Shown: positions 1 to 11,354, counted from the stretch's first letter. The stretch: 64,000 bases of DNA from Calonectria ilicicola (GCA_020809705.1 CP085833.1:5022001-5086000); one strand, 5' to 3'. Numbers and translations: made by a program. The notes: generated by a model not told the origin, from the sequence alone.

Positions 1-1559
1 AAACGTTCGGGATGATTCGACCATTATCGTCATTTGATCTGCCCCAGGATTAGTTTCTTTTTATTTTCATTTTCCAGGGTGAAATAAATACTCACTCTCC
101 AAGATTCTGCGTGGCTCATTTACCTGCAGGGGGAGCTCGTACGTATACTCATCTCCAAAACCGCCATGAGGTGTATGGCCACCCTCATAGCTGCAACCAC
201 CAGGTTGAAACTCGTCGGATCTGCCGAGGCCATTTCCGTAGATGCAAGCCAACAGCTCTGAAGCGGCATTGCGGTGGAAATATGGAGGCCTGAAAGTATT
301 ACTTGCGACATCCCATCTTGGTCCGAACCAGAGATAGTCAGCAAGCGGCTGGTGAGGATCGACAGATTTCGCAGTCAGCACTGTATTGATGCTAGGGTCT
401 GTATGATCGACAGTGGTTGTGTTTTGTGCCACGAATTTGGTTAAGTCGTACTATTAACAATGGTTAGTCACATATTTGCAGCTGGTTTTACCACTCAAGT
501 TGTTGCCGATAGGGAACTTGCCTTGTATGGAACACAGTTGCCGTGCCAGGCTACAACATCGAACGGACTGTGGTCCTGGTTGATGGCGATGTGTTTACCA
601 GTGTTTTTGACAACGATTGTGAATGGCACATGCAAATCTGCATCAATGTGCGCGACGGGGTATAAAAAGTCCCGGGGATTGGCAAGACCATGACCGCCAA
701 GAGGGCCTAAATCTGGTAGCTCCCATATTGAACCCCATACCTCGGCAACATGGCCGCGTGCGACGGTGGTTCCCTCGGGAAGAGAAATTCTGAAACGCAC
801 GCCACGCTGAATGACGCATATCTCTCCAGGTTGAACGTAGAGCTTTCCCATCTCGGTTTGGACGTCAATGGTTCCAAGCTGCGGGGTAATGAGAAAATCA
901 CCGTCGGTGTTGCAATAGGCTCTGCTTTCCATTGATGTGTTAATCATGTAGACATACAAGGCAATTCCTTGCTTGAGGTTAGGGTCACCGCTGCCACAAA
1001 GGGTGTGCAGGCCATCAGCAAAGTCAATCTTCTCATCGTTCCTGGGGAGCGGGAAAGGTGACCATTCGGCCTGTTCTGGCAGAGGCTCAACCTTTGGGTT
1101 TAGAGATAGGAAACAATTCTCAATATGGGATTTTGTTTCAATGTTGGAGTAGCCACCTAATGCACGTTAGACTTGGACTAGCAACTATGATCCCTGTCCA
1201 CAAGTGCTCAAGGCGTATCGGAATGAGCGGAACAACATGAGTGGAATAAAAAGAAACAACATACGATGGGCGGCAGATGGCCTAGCCCGGTACATGTAAG
1301 TACTCGAGTTGACCGTTCGAGGTGCCGCAAAGGCCGACGATGTGATGCCTTCTGTATACAGCCCAAGACCGCGATCTTGCGGGTTGTTCTGCGCAATTGG
1401 CAGAGTACCCGGGATTACTTCAGACTGATGTCTACCGCCCCAGCCGGGCTGATATTCATATGGGTCATTCTCACGAGTTGGCTTCGATCTTTGCAGATCC
1501 GTGTAGTGAAACACTTTCTGGGGATCGGTCGCAGGCTCACGCTTGACAATGGCCACCAT
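1..1559 (-). CDS. Homogentisate 1,2-dioxygenase-like ring-cleavage enzyme (3' end outside window)
   Basis: Spliced as complement(<1..38, 96..450, 522..1156, 1265..1559); the C-terminus lies beyond base 1. Enzymes of this cupin family cleave a para-diol ring such as homogentisate with non-haem Fe(II). The N-terminal YEYQPGWGGRHQSEVIPGTL block matches the family start. The pieces around the active site are all visible: WHGN (catalytic His), PPYFHRNAASE (ligand His and Glu) and TPHGG (second ligand His). Exon phases close at all three introns. Intron 2 (451-521) uses a GC donor (AAG|GCAAGT). The start at 1559 has an ACC context and begins MVAIVKREP; an upstream in-frame ATG at 1667 is less likely. 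No fumarylacetoacetase or maleylacetoacetate isomerase is next to it, unlike the phenylalanine/tyrosine cluster, so the substrate may not be homogentisate. The gene diverges from the lyase at 2083. Confidence 0.9.
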
Positions 1560-2082
1560 GATGAAATATTCTGAGGGTATGAACTGTATGAATTGGTGGA
1601 ATGGGTATTCAAGTTCAAGGTTGTTTGTCAATTTAATATTTAGCCCTGGGATTACCGCGTCTTTCATCTGCCCGACTTATACCCAGCGTGATGCTGACAG
1701 GACCCAACCTTGTGGGACCATCGACGCGCGGATCTGGAGATGGTGGCATGTGGGAGTGGTCGGCCCCACATGGCGATGGGCGAGCAACAGTGGGCTGTGG
1801 GCCAGCAATAGTGCATTGTTAGTCGCTAGCACGAGCTACAATATCACTTATTAGTGATGCTTGGACTTGTGTAGCCGGATCGACAAGCGTGCGTATTGTG
1901 CTTGATCAAGTCAAGCATCAAGAAAATTTAGCCACCAACTCTTCCCACAGCAATTGCACGCTAAAATGCGCATCAATGCATTTCCGCGCGCTCCCGCAGG
2001 CCTCCTTAGCCGGACAAGCCAGTTGGGTAGTCGCCGAATTTCCCTTGCCATCCGGGTAACAGGCGTCTCACAACGTCGTTCT
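1560..2082. promoter_or_regulatory. Divergent promoter, dioxygenase / lyase
   Basis: This 523-nt region separates two divergent starts. It carries one copy of the cluster-wide heptamer (GCCCCAC at 1763-1769, inside GGCCCCACATGG). No other gene is seen in it. Confidence 0.6.
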
Positions 2083-3503
2083 ATGGGGTCCATCAGTGCA
2101 TTTGACTCCATAATCTTTCGCAACTTGTTCGGCACGGATGAGATTCGCAATGTAAGTATTTCTTTGCCCCGATGGACTATTTCTGTGCTAATGCAACTTC
2201 GCCAAATCAGGTCTTTACTGACAAAGCATACATAGGTCGCTGTGTCGAGGTCGAGGCAGCCCTTGCAAGAGCCCAGGCTCATTGCCAGGTGATCCCGTCC
2301 GATGTGGGCGACCAAATCACATCTCAAGTCGATGCAAAAGGCCTTGATCTCGACCGCCTTCGTGCAGATACAGATATTGTTGGCTACCCGATTTTGCCTC
2401 TTGTGCGACAATTGACCGATATGTGCGGTCCAGCTGGTAAATACTTGCACTGGGGTGCCACAACCCAAGACATTATGGACACTGCTACTATTCTGCAAAT
2501 GAAGGCGGGATTGGAGATTGTAGACGCCAAATTGACAAGCGTGATTACTGCTCTAGAGCGCTTGTCGCTCAAGTATCAAAACACACCAATGGCTGGTCGA
2601 ACACATTTGCAACATGCGCTTCCTGTCACGTTTGGTTACAAATGCGCTGTCTGGTTGTCTGGATTCTATCGCCATAAAGAAAGACTGGAGCAGCTCAAAT
2701 CTCGCGCTCTGATGGTACAATACGGCGGTGCCGCAGGAACCCTGGCATCTTTGGGCTCAGGCGATGACGGAATTAATGTTCGGAAGCAGCTGGCCGTCGA
2801 GTTGGGCTTGAGCGATCCCCCCATCACCTGGCATGTGGCTCGGGATGGCGTCGCAGAAATCGTCAACTTTCTAGCCCTTGTCGGAGGATCCCTTGGGAAG
2901 ATTGCTCTTGACCTCATCATCATGTCTTCCAATGAATTGAGCGAAGTGGCAGAGCCGTTTGTCCCACATCGTGGGGCTTCATCAACGATGCCGCAAAAGC
3001 GCAACCCCATTTCAAGCGAGGTGATTTTAGCAGCCTCCAAGGTCTTACGATCCAATGCTGGACTGGTTCTTGATGGCATGGTATCGGATTTCGAACGCGC
3101 CTCAGGCCCGTGGCACCTTGAATGGGTCGCAATTCCCGAGAGCTTCGTAATGACCGTCGGCGCGCTGCATCAAGCTGAATTCACACTAGCAGGGTTGGAA
3201 GTACACGAAGACAATATGGCAGCTAACCTGGCCTCCACCAAGGGCTTAATTGTAGGAGAGGCTGTGATGATGAGCTTGGCGACGCACATCGGCAGACAGA
3301 ATGCCCATCATGTGGTCTATGAAGCTTGCAAAAAGACGATCGAGGGAGGAGGCTCGTCAACTCTATTAAAGACTTTACAAGAGGACAAAAGAGTGACAGA
3401 AGCTATTCCGGCGGAGGAGCTAGAGCAACTTTGTGACCCAATGAACTATCTGGGCTCATCGCAGCGAATGGTCCAAGATACCTTGGCTTCATTCAAATCA
3501 TAG
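2083..3503 (+). CDS. Fumarase/aspartase-superfamily lyase, 3-carboxy-cis,cis-muconate cycloisomerase (PcaB)/adenylosuccinate lyase type
   Basis: Two exons, join(2083..2151, 2211..3503), 453 aa; the 59-nt intron has a TGCTAATG branch site. Superfamily signatures are present in order: HWGATTQDIMDTA, GRTHLQHALPVTFG with the catalytic-region His, and the mobile loop SSTMPQKRNP carrying the catalytic Ser. Members eliminate or cycloisomerise carboxylated substrates. The whole sequence looks most like bacterial PcaB/adenylosuccinate-lyase relatives. The classical fungal carboxymuconate enzyme is an unrelated beta-propeller. Its place beside a ring-cleavage enzyme and 3-oxoacid CoA-transferase suggests it acts on a ring-fission product, but no protocatechuate dioxygenase is present to make carboxymuconate. 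A purine-pathway role is less likely in this setting. Confidence 0.88.
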
Positions 3504-3591
3504 ACTAGGCTAAGCTAACAGTAAATTTTAGACAGTTAAAAAATTTTTTTTTTCTTGACATATTCTAAAAATGCATTTTATTTATTTCCTC

Positions 3592-5457
3592 TTAGATGAT
3601 GTATGGCTTAAAGTCCTGTGCAATCTCAAATGGAGCGCCTGTCTTCTGGGCCAACTCATCCAAGCTAACATCCTCAACCAATTCCTTCAACACAAGGCCG
3701 TTCGGTGTACAGTCAAATACTGCAATGTCGGTTATAATCCTTGATACGCAACGTTTTCCGGTCAAAGGAAACGTGCAGTCTACGAATTATCAGCATATGG
3801 GATAATGATGTCTATTAGCCGTACGACTTGCCTTCGAGGATCTTTGGTCGGCCGTTTCTGTCAACGTGCTCCTAAATTTATTATAATGTCAATACCAATT
3901 TCGATAAAAAGGCTCCTCATAATTTCAACATACCATTGTGATAATGACTTTTGTTTTCTCAGGACTGGCCACTAAATCCATGGCTCCACCAATTCCTTTC
4001 ACTTTTCCTGGTAACATGAAGTTGGCAAGATCTTCAAGCCATCAGCCAATACGATCAAGACTTGCAGAAAGATTTTCTTGGATTATGGTGATACTTACCG
4101 CCGTACATGCTGACTTGCAGCGCTCCAAGCATTGTCAAGTTGATCTTTCCAGCTCGAATCATCCCAAAGCTCTCATGACTTCCGAAGGTGGATGCGCCTG
4201 AGTTGAGAGTAACCGTTTCTTTGCCCGGGTTGATCAAATCCGCATCTTCCTCGCCGGGCTTGGGATATTGACCCATACCCAAGATTCCATTCTCCGACTG
4301 TAGGATTACCTCCATATCCTTTGGAACTAGGGCTGGCGTTGCGAGTGGAATTCCGATTCCAAGATTGACGTACATCCCATCTTTCAATTCCTTTGCAGCT
4401 CTTCTGATGATCCTGTCCCGCTTTTCGCTGGATGCAGTGGCTAGAACTTGAGGTTAGAATCTTTAATCAATCAAAAAGAATACTTATCCTACCTTTAATC
4501 GTGTCTTTGGGGTCTTTGGCAAATGTAAGTTTCTCGATCTTTTTTTCTTCAGTGCTCTGAATAACTGCATCGACGTAAATGCCTTGGATGTGAATGTTCT
4601 CGGGTGCTATTGCGTCAACCTCAACAATCTCATCCGCTTCGACGATGGTCCATTTCGCATTTTTAGCCATGACCTCGTTGAAATTGTTTTGAGCTTTTCG
4701 AAATGTGCAATTGCCAAACCTGTCTGCTTTGTGAACTTTGACCAAAGCCACATCGCCGAAAATTGACTCTTCCATGACATATTCCTTGCTGTTAAATTCC
4801 CTGGTCTCTCTTGGCTTTGACACAATAGCCACAGTTCCATCCGAGTTATACCTAACAGGCAAGTCTCCGGTTTGAACTAACATTTACTTGTTAGTTTGGG
4901 ATATTATTGGACAAGTGCGGTTCACCAATAGGACTGACTGATCGTTCCAACTGCTGCAGGGGTATAAAAGGCTGGAACTCCAGCTGCCCCCGCGGCGCAC
5001 TTTTCTGCCATAGTTCCTTGTGGAATCAATTCTAAGCTTAGTTCTCCCGATAAATACATCTTCTCGAATGTTTTGTTTTCGCCAATGTAAGTTGCAATCA
5101 TCTTGCCAATCTGTCTTGTATCTAATAATTGGCCTTTCCTCAAGTTAGGCTGTCCGTTCATACAAGGGCAGGGGAATAAATACCAAGTCCGACGCCAGGC
5201 ATTCCAGCATTATTTGATACTACAGTAAGATCCTTGAGCTCTCTCCTAGCTGCCACTGCATTGATGAGCGAGCTGGGTACGCCGGAGAATCCAAACCCGC
5301 CAACGAGAACAGTGGAATTACTGCGTAGCTTGCCAATGGCCTCGGCAGCCGACGGAGATATTTTGTCAATTCTCCGTCGAGTCGTTGAGCTGGAAAAATG
5401 TCGCTGAAGCAGCCTGCCGAAGCGAGGGGCATTCTGCGCAACGAATAATGCCTTCAT
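3592..5457 (-). CDS. Succinyl-CoA:3-oxoacid CoA-transferase, probably 3-oxoadipate-specific, mitochondrial
   Basis: Seven exons, complement(3592..3779, 3832..3871, 3934..4031, 4099..4440, 4493..4876, 4939..5133, 5184..5457), 506 aa, with every junction in phase. Family I CoA-transferase with alpha and beta parts fused: the alpha part has [13 protein letters not shown] and AGMPGVGLG, and the beta part has NLGIGIP and the SENGILGMG stretch with the catalytic Glu. It moves CoA from succinyl-CoA to a 3-oxoacid. The first 30 residues are basic and rich in Arg, Ser and Thr ([11 protein letters not shown]), a probable mitochondrial presequence. The sixth intron (3780-3831) has a GC donor. Next to maleylacetate reductase and thiolase the likely substrate is 3-oxoadipate; acetoacetate remains possible. 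Divergent from the gene at 5791. Confidence 0.92.
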
Positions 5458-5790
5458 TGTTCCTTGATACCGCTCAATTAGCTAGGGGTTGTTGATGGAT
5501 GGATGCCGGATTATCTCTCTGATACACAATTGCATCGATGCTTTTACTTGGGTCACCTTTTTCTTCTTCTGTTTCGCCTCATCTCCCATATTCGGATTTG
5601 GAAGCTGTCGTGGGGCTACTCTCACAGACCAATGAGCCCCACGTTCATGGGTTCGTGGGGCTCTCAGACCATCACGACACGGCCCCACATGAGCCGGTGT
5701 GTACTAATTTCTCGGTCGGTGAACAACAATACGGCTCACGAATGACAGGACATATTGGCTTAGGTACTGGACAATAAACACCAATTCATC
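5458..5790. promoter_or_regulatory. Divergent promoter with two inverted GTGGGGC/GCCCCAC pairs
   Basis: Two back-to-back inverted pairs lie here: GTGGGGC 5610-5616 with GCCCCAC 5636-5642 (19-nt spacer), and GTGGGGC 5655-5661 with GCCCCAC 5682-5688 (20-nt spacer). The first pair extends to a perfect 9-bp inverted repeat, CGTGGGGCT/AGCCCCACG. This is the densest copy of the cluster motif, placed between the two CoA-transferase genes. Confidence 0.75.
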
Positions 5791-7453
5791 ATGATTCGAA
5801 ATAGTCGAAGAGTTGTGCCGTTGCTGTTGCGGCCGGTGGCTCTTCACAGAGCCAAAACTACATCTGCTACTGGAAGATTACCTCTCAGTGGAATAAGAGT
5901 GTTGGATCTATCCAGAGTCCTCGCTGGTGTATGTGCATATTTCAAATGCAAGCAAACTATGAAGTACGAAATGATTGACTAATAAATTCCAGCCTTACTG
6001 TGCCCAGATATTGGGTGACATGGGGTAAGAATCGATCCCTGCCCTAGAGTGATGCATTTTAACTAACAATATAGGGCTGAGGTAATCAAGATCGAACATC
6101 CTACTCGTGGTGATGATACCAGAGCCTGGGGACCCCCTTATGCTCCATATCTGGATGGTCGTTCTGGCCCTGGCGAGAGTGCATACTTTCTATCCGTCTG
6201 GTGTCCCAAATCTTTGCCCTTTCTCTTTTTGTACTGATACTCGGACAGGTGAATCGAAACAAGAAATCTATTGGTCTATCTTTCAAAGAAGAGAGAGGTG
6301 CCGAAATTATCACCCAGCTGGCTGCAAGATCCGATATCCTCGTGGAAAATTATTTGCCAGGAACCCTGAAGAAATATGGCTTGGGTTATGAAGCCTTGTC
6401 CAAAATCAACCCCAAGCTTATTTACGCGAGCATTACTGGATATGGCCAAACAGGCCCCTACAGCAACCGCACTGGCTACGATGTAATGGTTGAAGCGTAA
6501 GTGAGCATTTGTAGTTTGAATATTTTCGGAAGCTAAAATCGAAGGTAGTGAGATGGGCTTAATGCACATCACTGGACCCAGGGATGGGCCGCCAGTAAAG
6601 GTGGGCGTTGCAGTGACAGATCTAACAACAGGAATGTACGCCGCAAACAGTATCCTGGCTGCTGTGATAGAAAGACACACCTCAGGTCAAGGTCAGCAGT
6701 TGGATGTCTGTTTAAGTGACTGCCAAGTTGCTACACTGTCCAATATGGCGCAGTCTGTGTTGGTTACCAATAAGCGAGATGGGGGCAGATACGGCACTTC
6801 TCATCGTATGTCGTTCAGAGCTAACCTCCATGTTCAACCCTACGAAATCCTTTTTACTAAAATGAGATTCAGCTTCCGTGGTACCTTATCGCGCATTCAG
6901 AACAAGTGACGGAGACATCCTTATCGGGGGCGCCAATGATCGACTTTTTGGGGTTTTGTGCAATTGCCTCGGCCATCCCCAGTGGGCTACTGATGAACGT
7001 TTCTCGACCAACTCTTCACGAGTAGCAAACCGAGAGGTGCTCGAGAGTTGGATAGAAGAGGTCACAATGTCCAAAACAACAAGCGAATGGCTTGATACTT
7101 TCGAGGGTAGTGGATTACCATATGCAAAGGTCAATGACCTGATGGACACCCTAAATCATGAGCATGGTAAGCTTAAACATTGAATATCAATCGCGGCAAT
7201 CTTTGCGACTCCGAGCTAACTAAATTTGTGAAACCAACTAGTCCTGGCCAGAGGAATGATTAAGGAGCTGGAGCATCCTGCCTGCGGGCCTCTTAAAGTG
7301 CTCAACAGTCCTGTCCAATATTCAAGAACCCAGCCATCAATCAGAACACCGCCACCTTTACTTGGAGAGCACACAAATGAGGTTCTGAGCGATATTCTTG
7401 GGTTTGATGAGACTAAGATTACTCAGCTGAGGGAAGGCAATGTCGTTGCATAG
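5791..7453 (+). CDS. Family III CoA-transferase (CaiB/BaiF type), probably mitochondrial
   Basis: Seven exons, join(5791..5928, 5993..6024, 6075..6195, 6249..6496, 6549..6805, 6873..7166, 7242..7453), 433 aa, all in phase. CaiB/BaiF landmarks are [46 protein letters not shown] and [17 protein letters not shown], whose Asp is the catalytic residue of the family. These enzymes move CoA between carboxylic acids. It resembles mitochondrial succinate-dependent members such as the glutaryl-CoA type. The N-terminus ([20 protein letters not shown]) is a strong mitochondrial presequence. With the SCOT homologue next door there are two CoA-transferases, so this one may activate a different intermediate. 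The third intron has a weak GTCTGG donor, chosen because it restores the conserved block. Confidence 0.9.
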
Positions 7454-7759
7454 CATGGAATAGAATAATATTTAGACGCAAATGGCAGATGAAGTGTTGA
7501 TAATACACGTCGTTACCCAATAAACTACACGCTTGATGAATTCATATTGTCAAGCTAAAATACTTTCGCAAGGGTCACAATGGGAAAATACGAAACTTTT
7601 TCCAGGAAAGCATCCGACACTTCTATTCTCACTCTTCTTTCCTCTTCATTATGCATATCCCCTACTTTATCTTGCTTTATTTTCTTTTATCATTTACTTC
7701 CTGTTTTTCAACCTCTCTCCTTCACTGTTCATGTCTAGGCCGAAGATGCATACCCGTAC

Positions 7760-9148
7760 TTATACGTCTGATGATTCTCGAATCCACCACTTCGTAAACG
7801 CACTGCGCATCCTTACCTCCACACACCAGCCATCGCAATTCCGACAACCTTCGGTGTGCGGCTCGGACCAGTGCAATTTAGCAAATGCTTCTGCAGAATT
7901 GACTTCTCCTGAGGACATACCTCCAATAGCCCCACTTTGATTCCTGGCCGAAATCCATTGCTCTTTCATGTCTCGCAAGTCTTCTTTCAATACTAATCGC
8001 TCTTTATGCAAATAATCGTCCACGGAGGCTGACAAGACATGCGATATTAAGATCTTAGGAACCCTCCAGGAGGCATTTGGATCAATCTCCTTTGCAATTA
8101 TGGCAGACTCCATAAATCCAGCCAAAGCCTTTTCCATTGCAATGCCTGCATCTTTAAAATATGGAGCTTCTGGTCCATTTTCCTTCTTGTACTTTATCAA
8201 ACAGTATCCATGCAGTCCACATGCTTTGAAGGCGGGATACTCAGAGTTGTTTGATGGAAATATAAGAAGTAGGGCGTCTGTTTCCTCAACTTCTCTGTAG
8301 ACCCAAGGTTCCCGATCCAGGCGCCTCTGTAATTCTATGTGTTCTTTCGGATATGACATAGGTGAGCCTAAAACCCAACTTCGTGCGTCTTCGTTGGACC
8401 ACTCCACAAGCCGAAGTTCGTTGAGCTGCGGGAACAGTTGAATGATAGGCTCAATCTGTGAAAGGCTGTGTTGCTCAGGGACCGGAGAAAACAAAATTGA
8501 GGATTCGGCCAAGGCCAAGTTTCGAACCATGCACATATCTGCTGGGTGGAACTGGCCTAACTCCCATGAATTCGCGCTTAGAATTTCATGGACAGGTCGA
8601 GACCATGGGTCGTGGCAGGCTTTTCGAACGAACAATGAGTCACGATCAAAATGGAACCATGTGCGAGGCTGGCTTGACCGTGTACGAAACGCTAGCTGAT
8701 AACCATGATACATCAACATGGCTCGGGAATCCTGGCAGAGATGCAGGAGTGTGGGGATGGGGGCATTGCTATAAAAGTGACTGTTTCTAGCAAATTCCCA
8801 AGCTATTTCTGGATTTTCATCTAGCCAATCGATTGATATTTCGGGACTAGAGGTGGAAGGAGACCAAGGCTGGTAACGAGGCTTGCTATTGGTGAATCCG
8901 AAGGTTTCTAGCTTCTGCTGCTGCCAGCGGAGACCCGAAACATGCCGGCGCCAGTTAAATGCAAAGTGGGCCAGTGACGAGTCGATTCGCAGTCGATTCA
9001 GATTTGTGCGGATTTCCTCAACAAAGTCCTCATAGTTTTCATCGAGCGCTTCCTTTACGTGGACGATGCGAGGCGGTGTAGCTAACAAGTAAATCTCGAG
9101 GCGGATTTCTGGGGGTAACAAGAGGAGGTTGAATGCTTGAGGGTTCAT
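7760..9148 (-). CDS. 2EXR-domain protein, function unknown
   Basis: Intronless, 462 aa. The N-terminus has the fungal 2EXR signature: FNLLLLPPEIRLEIYLLATP followed by PRIVHV, then the second conserved block LLHLCQDSRAMLMYHGYQLAF and FHFDRDSLFV. A Cys-rich tail (GCRNCDGWCVEVRMR) sits near the C-terminus and could bind a metal or form disulphides. 2EXR genes are numerous and poorly characterised in ascomycetes. It lies tail-to-tail with the CoA-transferase and has no motif copy in its upstream region, so it looks like a bystander inside the catabolic cluster. Confidence 0.8.
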   Translation of the reverse strand: MNPQAFNLLLLPPEIRLEIYLLATPPRIVHVKEALDENYEDFVEEIRTNLNRLRIDSSLAHFAFNWRRHVSGLRWQQQKLETFGFTNSKPRYQPWSPSTSSPEISIDWLDENPEIAWEFARNSHFYSNAPIPTLLHLCQDSRAMLMYHGYQLAFRTRSSQPRTWFHFDRDSLFVRKACHDPWSRPVHEILSANSWELGQFHPADMCMVRNLALAESSILFSPVPEQHSLSQIEPIIQLFPQLNELRLVEWSNEDARSWVLGSPMSYPKEHIELQRRLDREPWVYREVEETDALLLIFPSNNSEYPAFKACGLHGYCLIKYKKENGPEAPYFKDAGIAMEKALAGFMESAIIAKEIDPNASWRVPKILISHVLSASVDDYLHKERLVLKEDLRDMKEQWISARNQSGAIGGMSSGEVNSAEAFAKLHWSEPHTEGCRNCDGWCVEVRMRSAFTKWWIRESSDV

Positions 9149-9728
9149 GGCTTTGGGCTAGAAGCAGTCCCAAAGAGTGCCAAAGTTGATTAATATCGGG
9201 GTAGAATTATTCAGCTAGCAATCCTGGAACGCTACCACGTCTATGAACTCGCAAAGAGGAGATTTTGCGTGTTTTCGTGGTCTTCACGTGACATAAGACG
9301 CGGTTGATTAGCGTTGTTGCCTCCCCATAATTATCCTGAACTGCTGAAAGAGCGAAGATACGTCGCCACACGACCAGGGTGTGATCGATTTCTGGTTGGG
9401 GTAGAAAAGGAACTCTGGTTCCTCGAGCATGCTACAATGTCCACTGGAGATCCTAGAAAATAAATATCAAAGGCACTAAAGCCAGTGTGTCGCCTGGTTT
9501 TGCATAGGGGGTGATGCACAGCATAATGCATTTTGCGTGCGGTCAATCGAATTATGTAGTGATAGTTTTTGCGCAAGCAGCATGATTTCATTTCATCAAG
9601 TTGTTTCTTAAAAGAATTCCATTAAATTGTATGATTTAATTACTTTTCATTCTTTTGTTCTTTTTATTTTCATCCGCTAATCCAGGTACCGACCGTCCAG
9701 ATCTCTCACCCCGAGCTCCCATCCATGA
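9149..9728. other. Intergenic, no gene seen
   Basis: About 580 nt between the 2EXR start and the thiolase stop. It would hold the 2EXR promoter and the thiolase 3' end. I see no supported coding sequence and no GTGGGGC copy. Confidence 0.5.
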
Positions 9729-11108
9729 CTATTCTCGAATGAAAGCGCTGGCTACGCCGATTCCAGTGCTGTGAAAGATGTTAATAAGCGTCCAAAATGA
9801 TAAGAAAGAGCTGCGAACTCGCCTTGCACACATGCTGATAACTCCGACTTCTTTGTCTTGTCGCACAAGTTCGGCGAGAAGTGTAGCTAGCTGCCGACTT
9901 CCCGTGGCACCAGTGGGGTGGCCCAGAGCGATCGCTCCGCCATTAGGATTGACCTTATCTATATCTAGCCCAAGACCCTGAATGCAAGCCAGAGTCTGGC
10001 TAGCAAAGGCTTCGTTTAGTTCAAAGATGTCAACATCTCTCTGGCCTATTCCGGCATGTTTATAAAGACTAGGGATCGCATAGAGCGGCCCCATTCCCAT
10101 TTCATCAGGCTCGCAGCCCGCAATTTGAGTTCCGAGGAACCGCGCAAGTGGCTTCAGACCTCGAGAATCTGCCCATGATCTGCGGGCTAAAATCACTGCT
10201 GACGCTCCGTCGGATATTTGCGACCTGCAAAGAATTAGTAATGCGCCACTTTGAATCAGATAACACTCACGAGTTTCCTGCTGTGCTCCCACCATCTTCT
10301 AAAAATGCTGGTTTGAGTTTCGCAAGCTTTTCCAATGTGACACCTGGGCGAATTGTATCATCCGTCTCAACAAGAATTGTAGTCTTTTGACCGTCACTGT
10401 CCCCATTGACCACGTACTCAATAGGAACAATTTCTGCAACGAATTTACCGCTGGATTGTGCTTGCTCGGCTCTTTTATGACTCAAAAGAGCAAATTCATC
10501 CTGCATCTGCCGGCTGATATTATAACGCCGTGCCACATTTTCGGATGTGAGTCCCATCGGCATCAAACAGTCAGCAGCGGATTTAACCTTGGTGTTTCTC
10601 AGAGTTGGCCCGACATCTGCAGGAACTCCACGAGTCTGATAATTCTTTGACATGCTCTCGACACCGCCACCCATGGCTACGTCAATTTGTCCAGCTTTGA
10701 TGGAGTGAGCTAAGTGGGTGATAGCTTGTAAGCTACTTGAACACTGCCGATTAACAGTGTGAAAGGTAGTAGTCACGGGAAATCCTGCATGAAGCAGGGC
10801 CATTCTCCCGGTTTTTGCAAAACCCAGCTCAGCCAAGACATTGCCTATCAATACGTCTTGGACGTCTTTGGGGTGGATGTTGGCCCGTCGGGGCGCCTCT
10901 GCCATGACCTTGGGTCGATTAATAAATGTGACAGTCTCAAAGTATAATATGAAATGTTTAATACCGGTGCCAATATGTCCTCCGGCCATGCATCTTTGAA
11001 ACCGCCTTTGAATGATCTGGTTATGGGGCTGCGAACAGCTGACAGAATAACCACATCATTGGGGCTTTTTCCCCTTAGTGCTCGAGTGCTCTTCATGATA
11101 GACGCCAT
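9729..11108 (-). CDS. Thiolase (acyl-CoA C-acyltransferase), candidate 3-oxoadipyl-CoA thiolase
   Basis: Four exons, complement(9729..9768, 9823..10224, 10271..10908, 10965..11108), 407 aa. The nucleophile Cys is in NRQCSSSLQA, the catalytic His in ALGHPTGATG and the second Cys in SMCASTGIGVA. The last motif forms only if intron 3 (9769-9822) starts with GC (AG|GCGAGT), so this is a GC-AG intron. The enzyme splits a 3-oxoacyl-CoA with CoA. Context with CoA-transferase and maleylacetate reductase points to 3-oxoadipyl-CoA giving succinyl-CoA and acetyl-CoA. The C-terminus (SAFIRE) is not a PTS1 and no clear PTS2 is seen, so its compartment is uncertain. Divergent from the gene at 11355. Confidence 0.9.
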
Positions 11109-11354
11109 TGGGAAACTTTCTGAAACTTGCTAGTGTGTTCTTTCTCCATAACGGCACAAAATCCATTGTTTAATGAATCGTTATGTGGGGTCCAAACTCA
11201 ATCACCCCACGCAGCAAAATTCGCACATGTGGTGATTGGCCCCACATCACGATACGAGAGTGAAGTTATCAACGCCCTGGATCTGTTTTAAGAATTAAGG
11301 CAGTCGTTTTTCTTCCTACTCAAAAATATTATCCCTCACAGTATTAGATCCCAA
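11109..11354. promoter_or_regulatory. Divergent promoter, thiolase / maleylacetate reductase, with motif pair
   Basis: Only 246 nt separate the starts. It holds GTGGGGT 11185-11191 and ACCCCAC 11204-11210, a perfect 7-bp inverted repeat with a 12-nt spacer, plus GCCCCAC 11239-11245. The close divergent spacing implies shared control. Confidence 0.7.

Noticed and set aside
1911..2498. 195-codon minus-strand open frame opposite the lyase start.
   Set aside because: It lies antisense to a well-supported gene, has no family motif, and follows the codon structure of the opposite strand.
2971..2977. GTGGGGC inside the lyase coding sequence.
   Set aside because: It is part of the codons for the conserved His-Arg-Gly-Ala stretch before the catalytic loop, so it need not be an operator.
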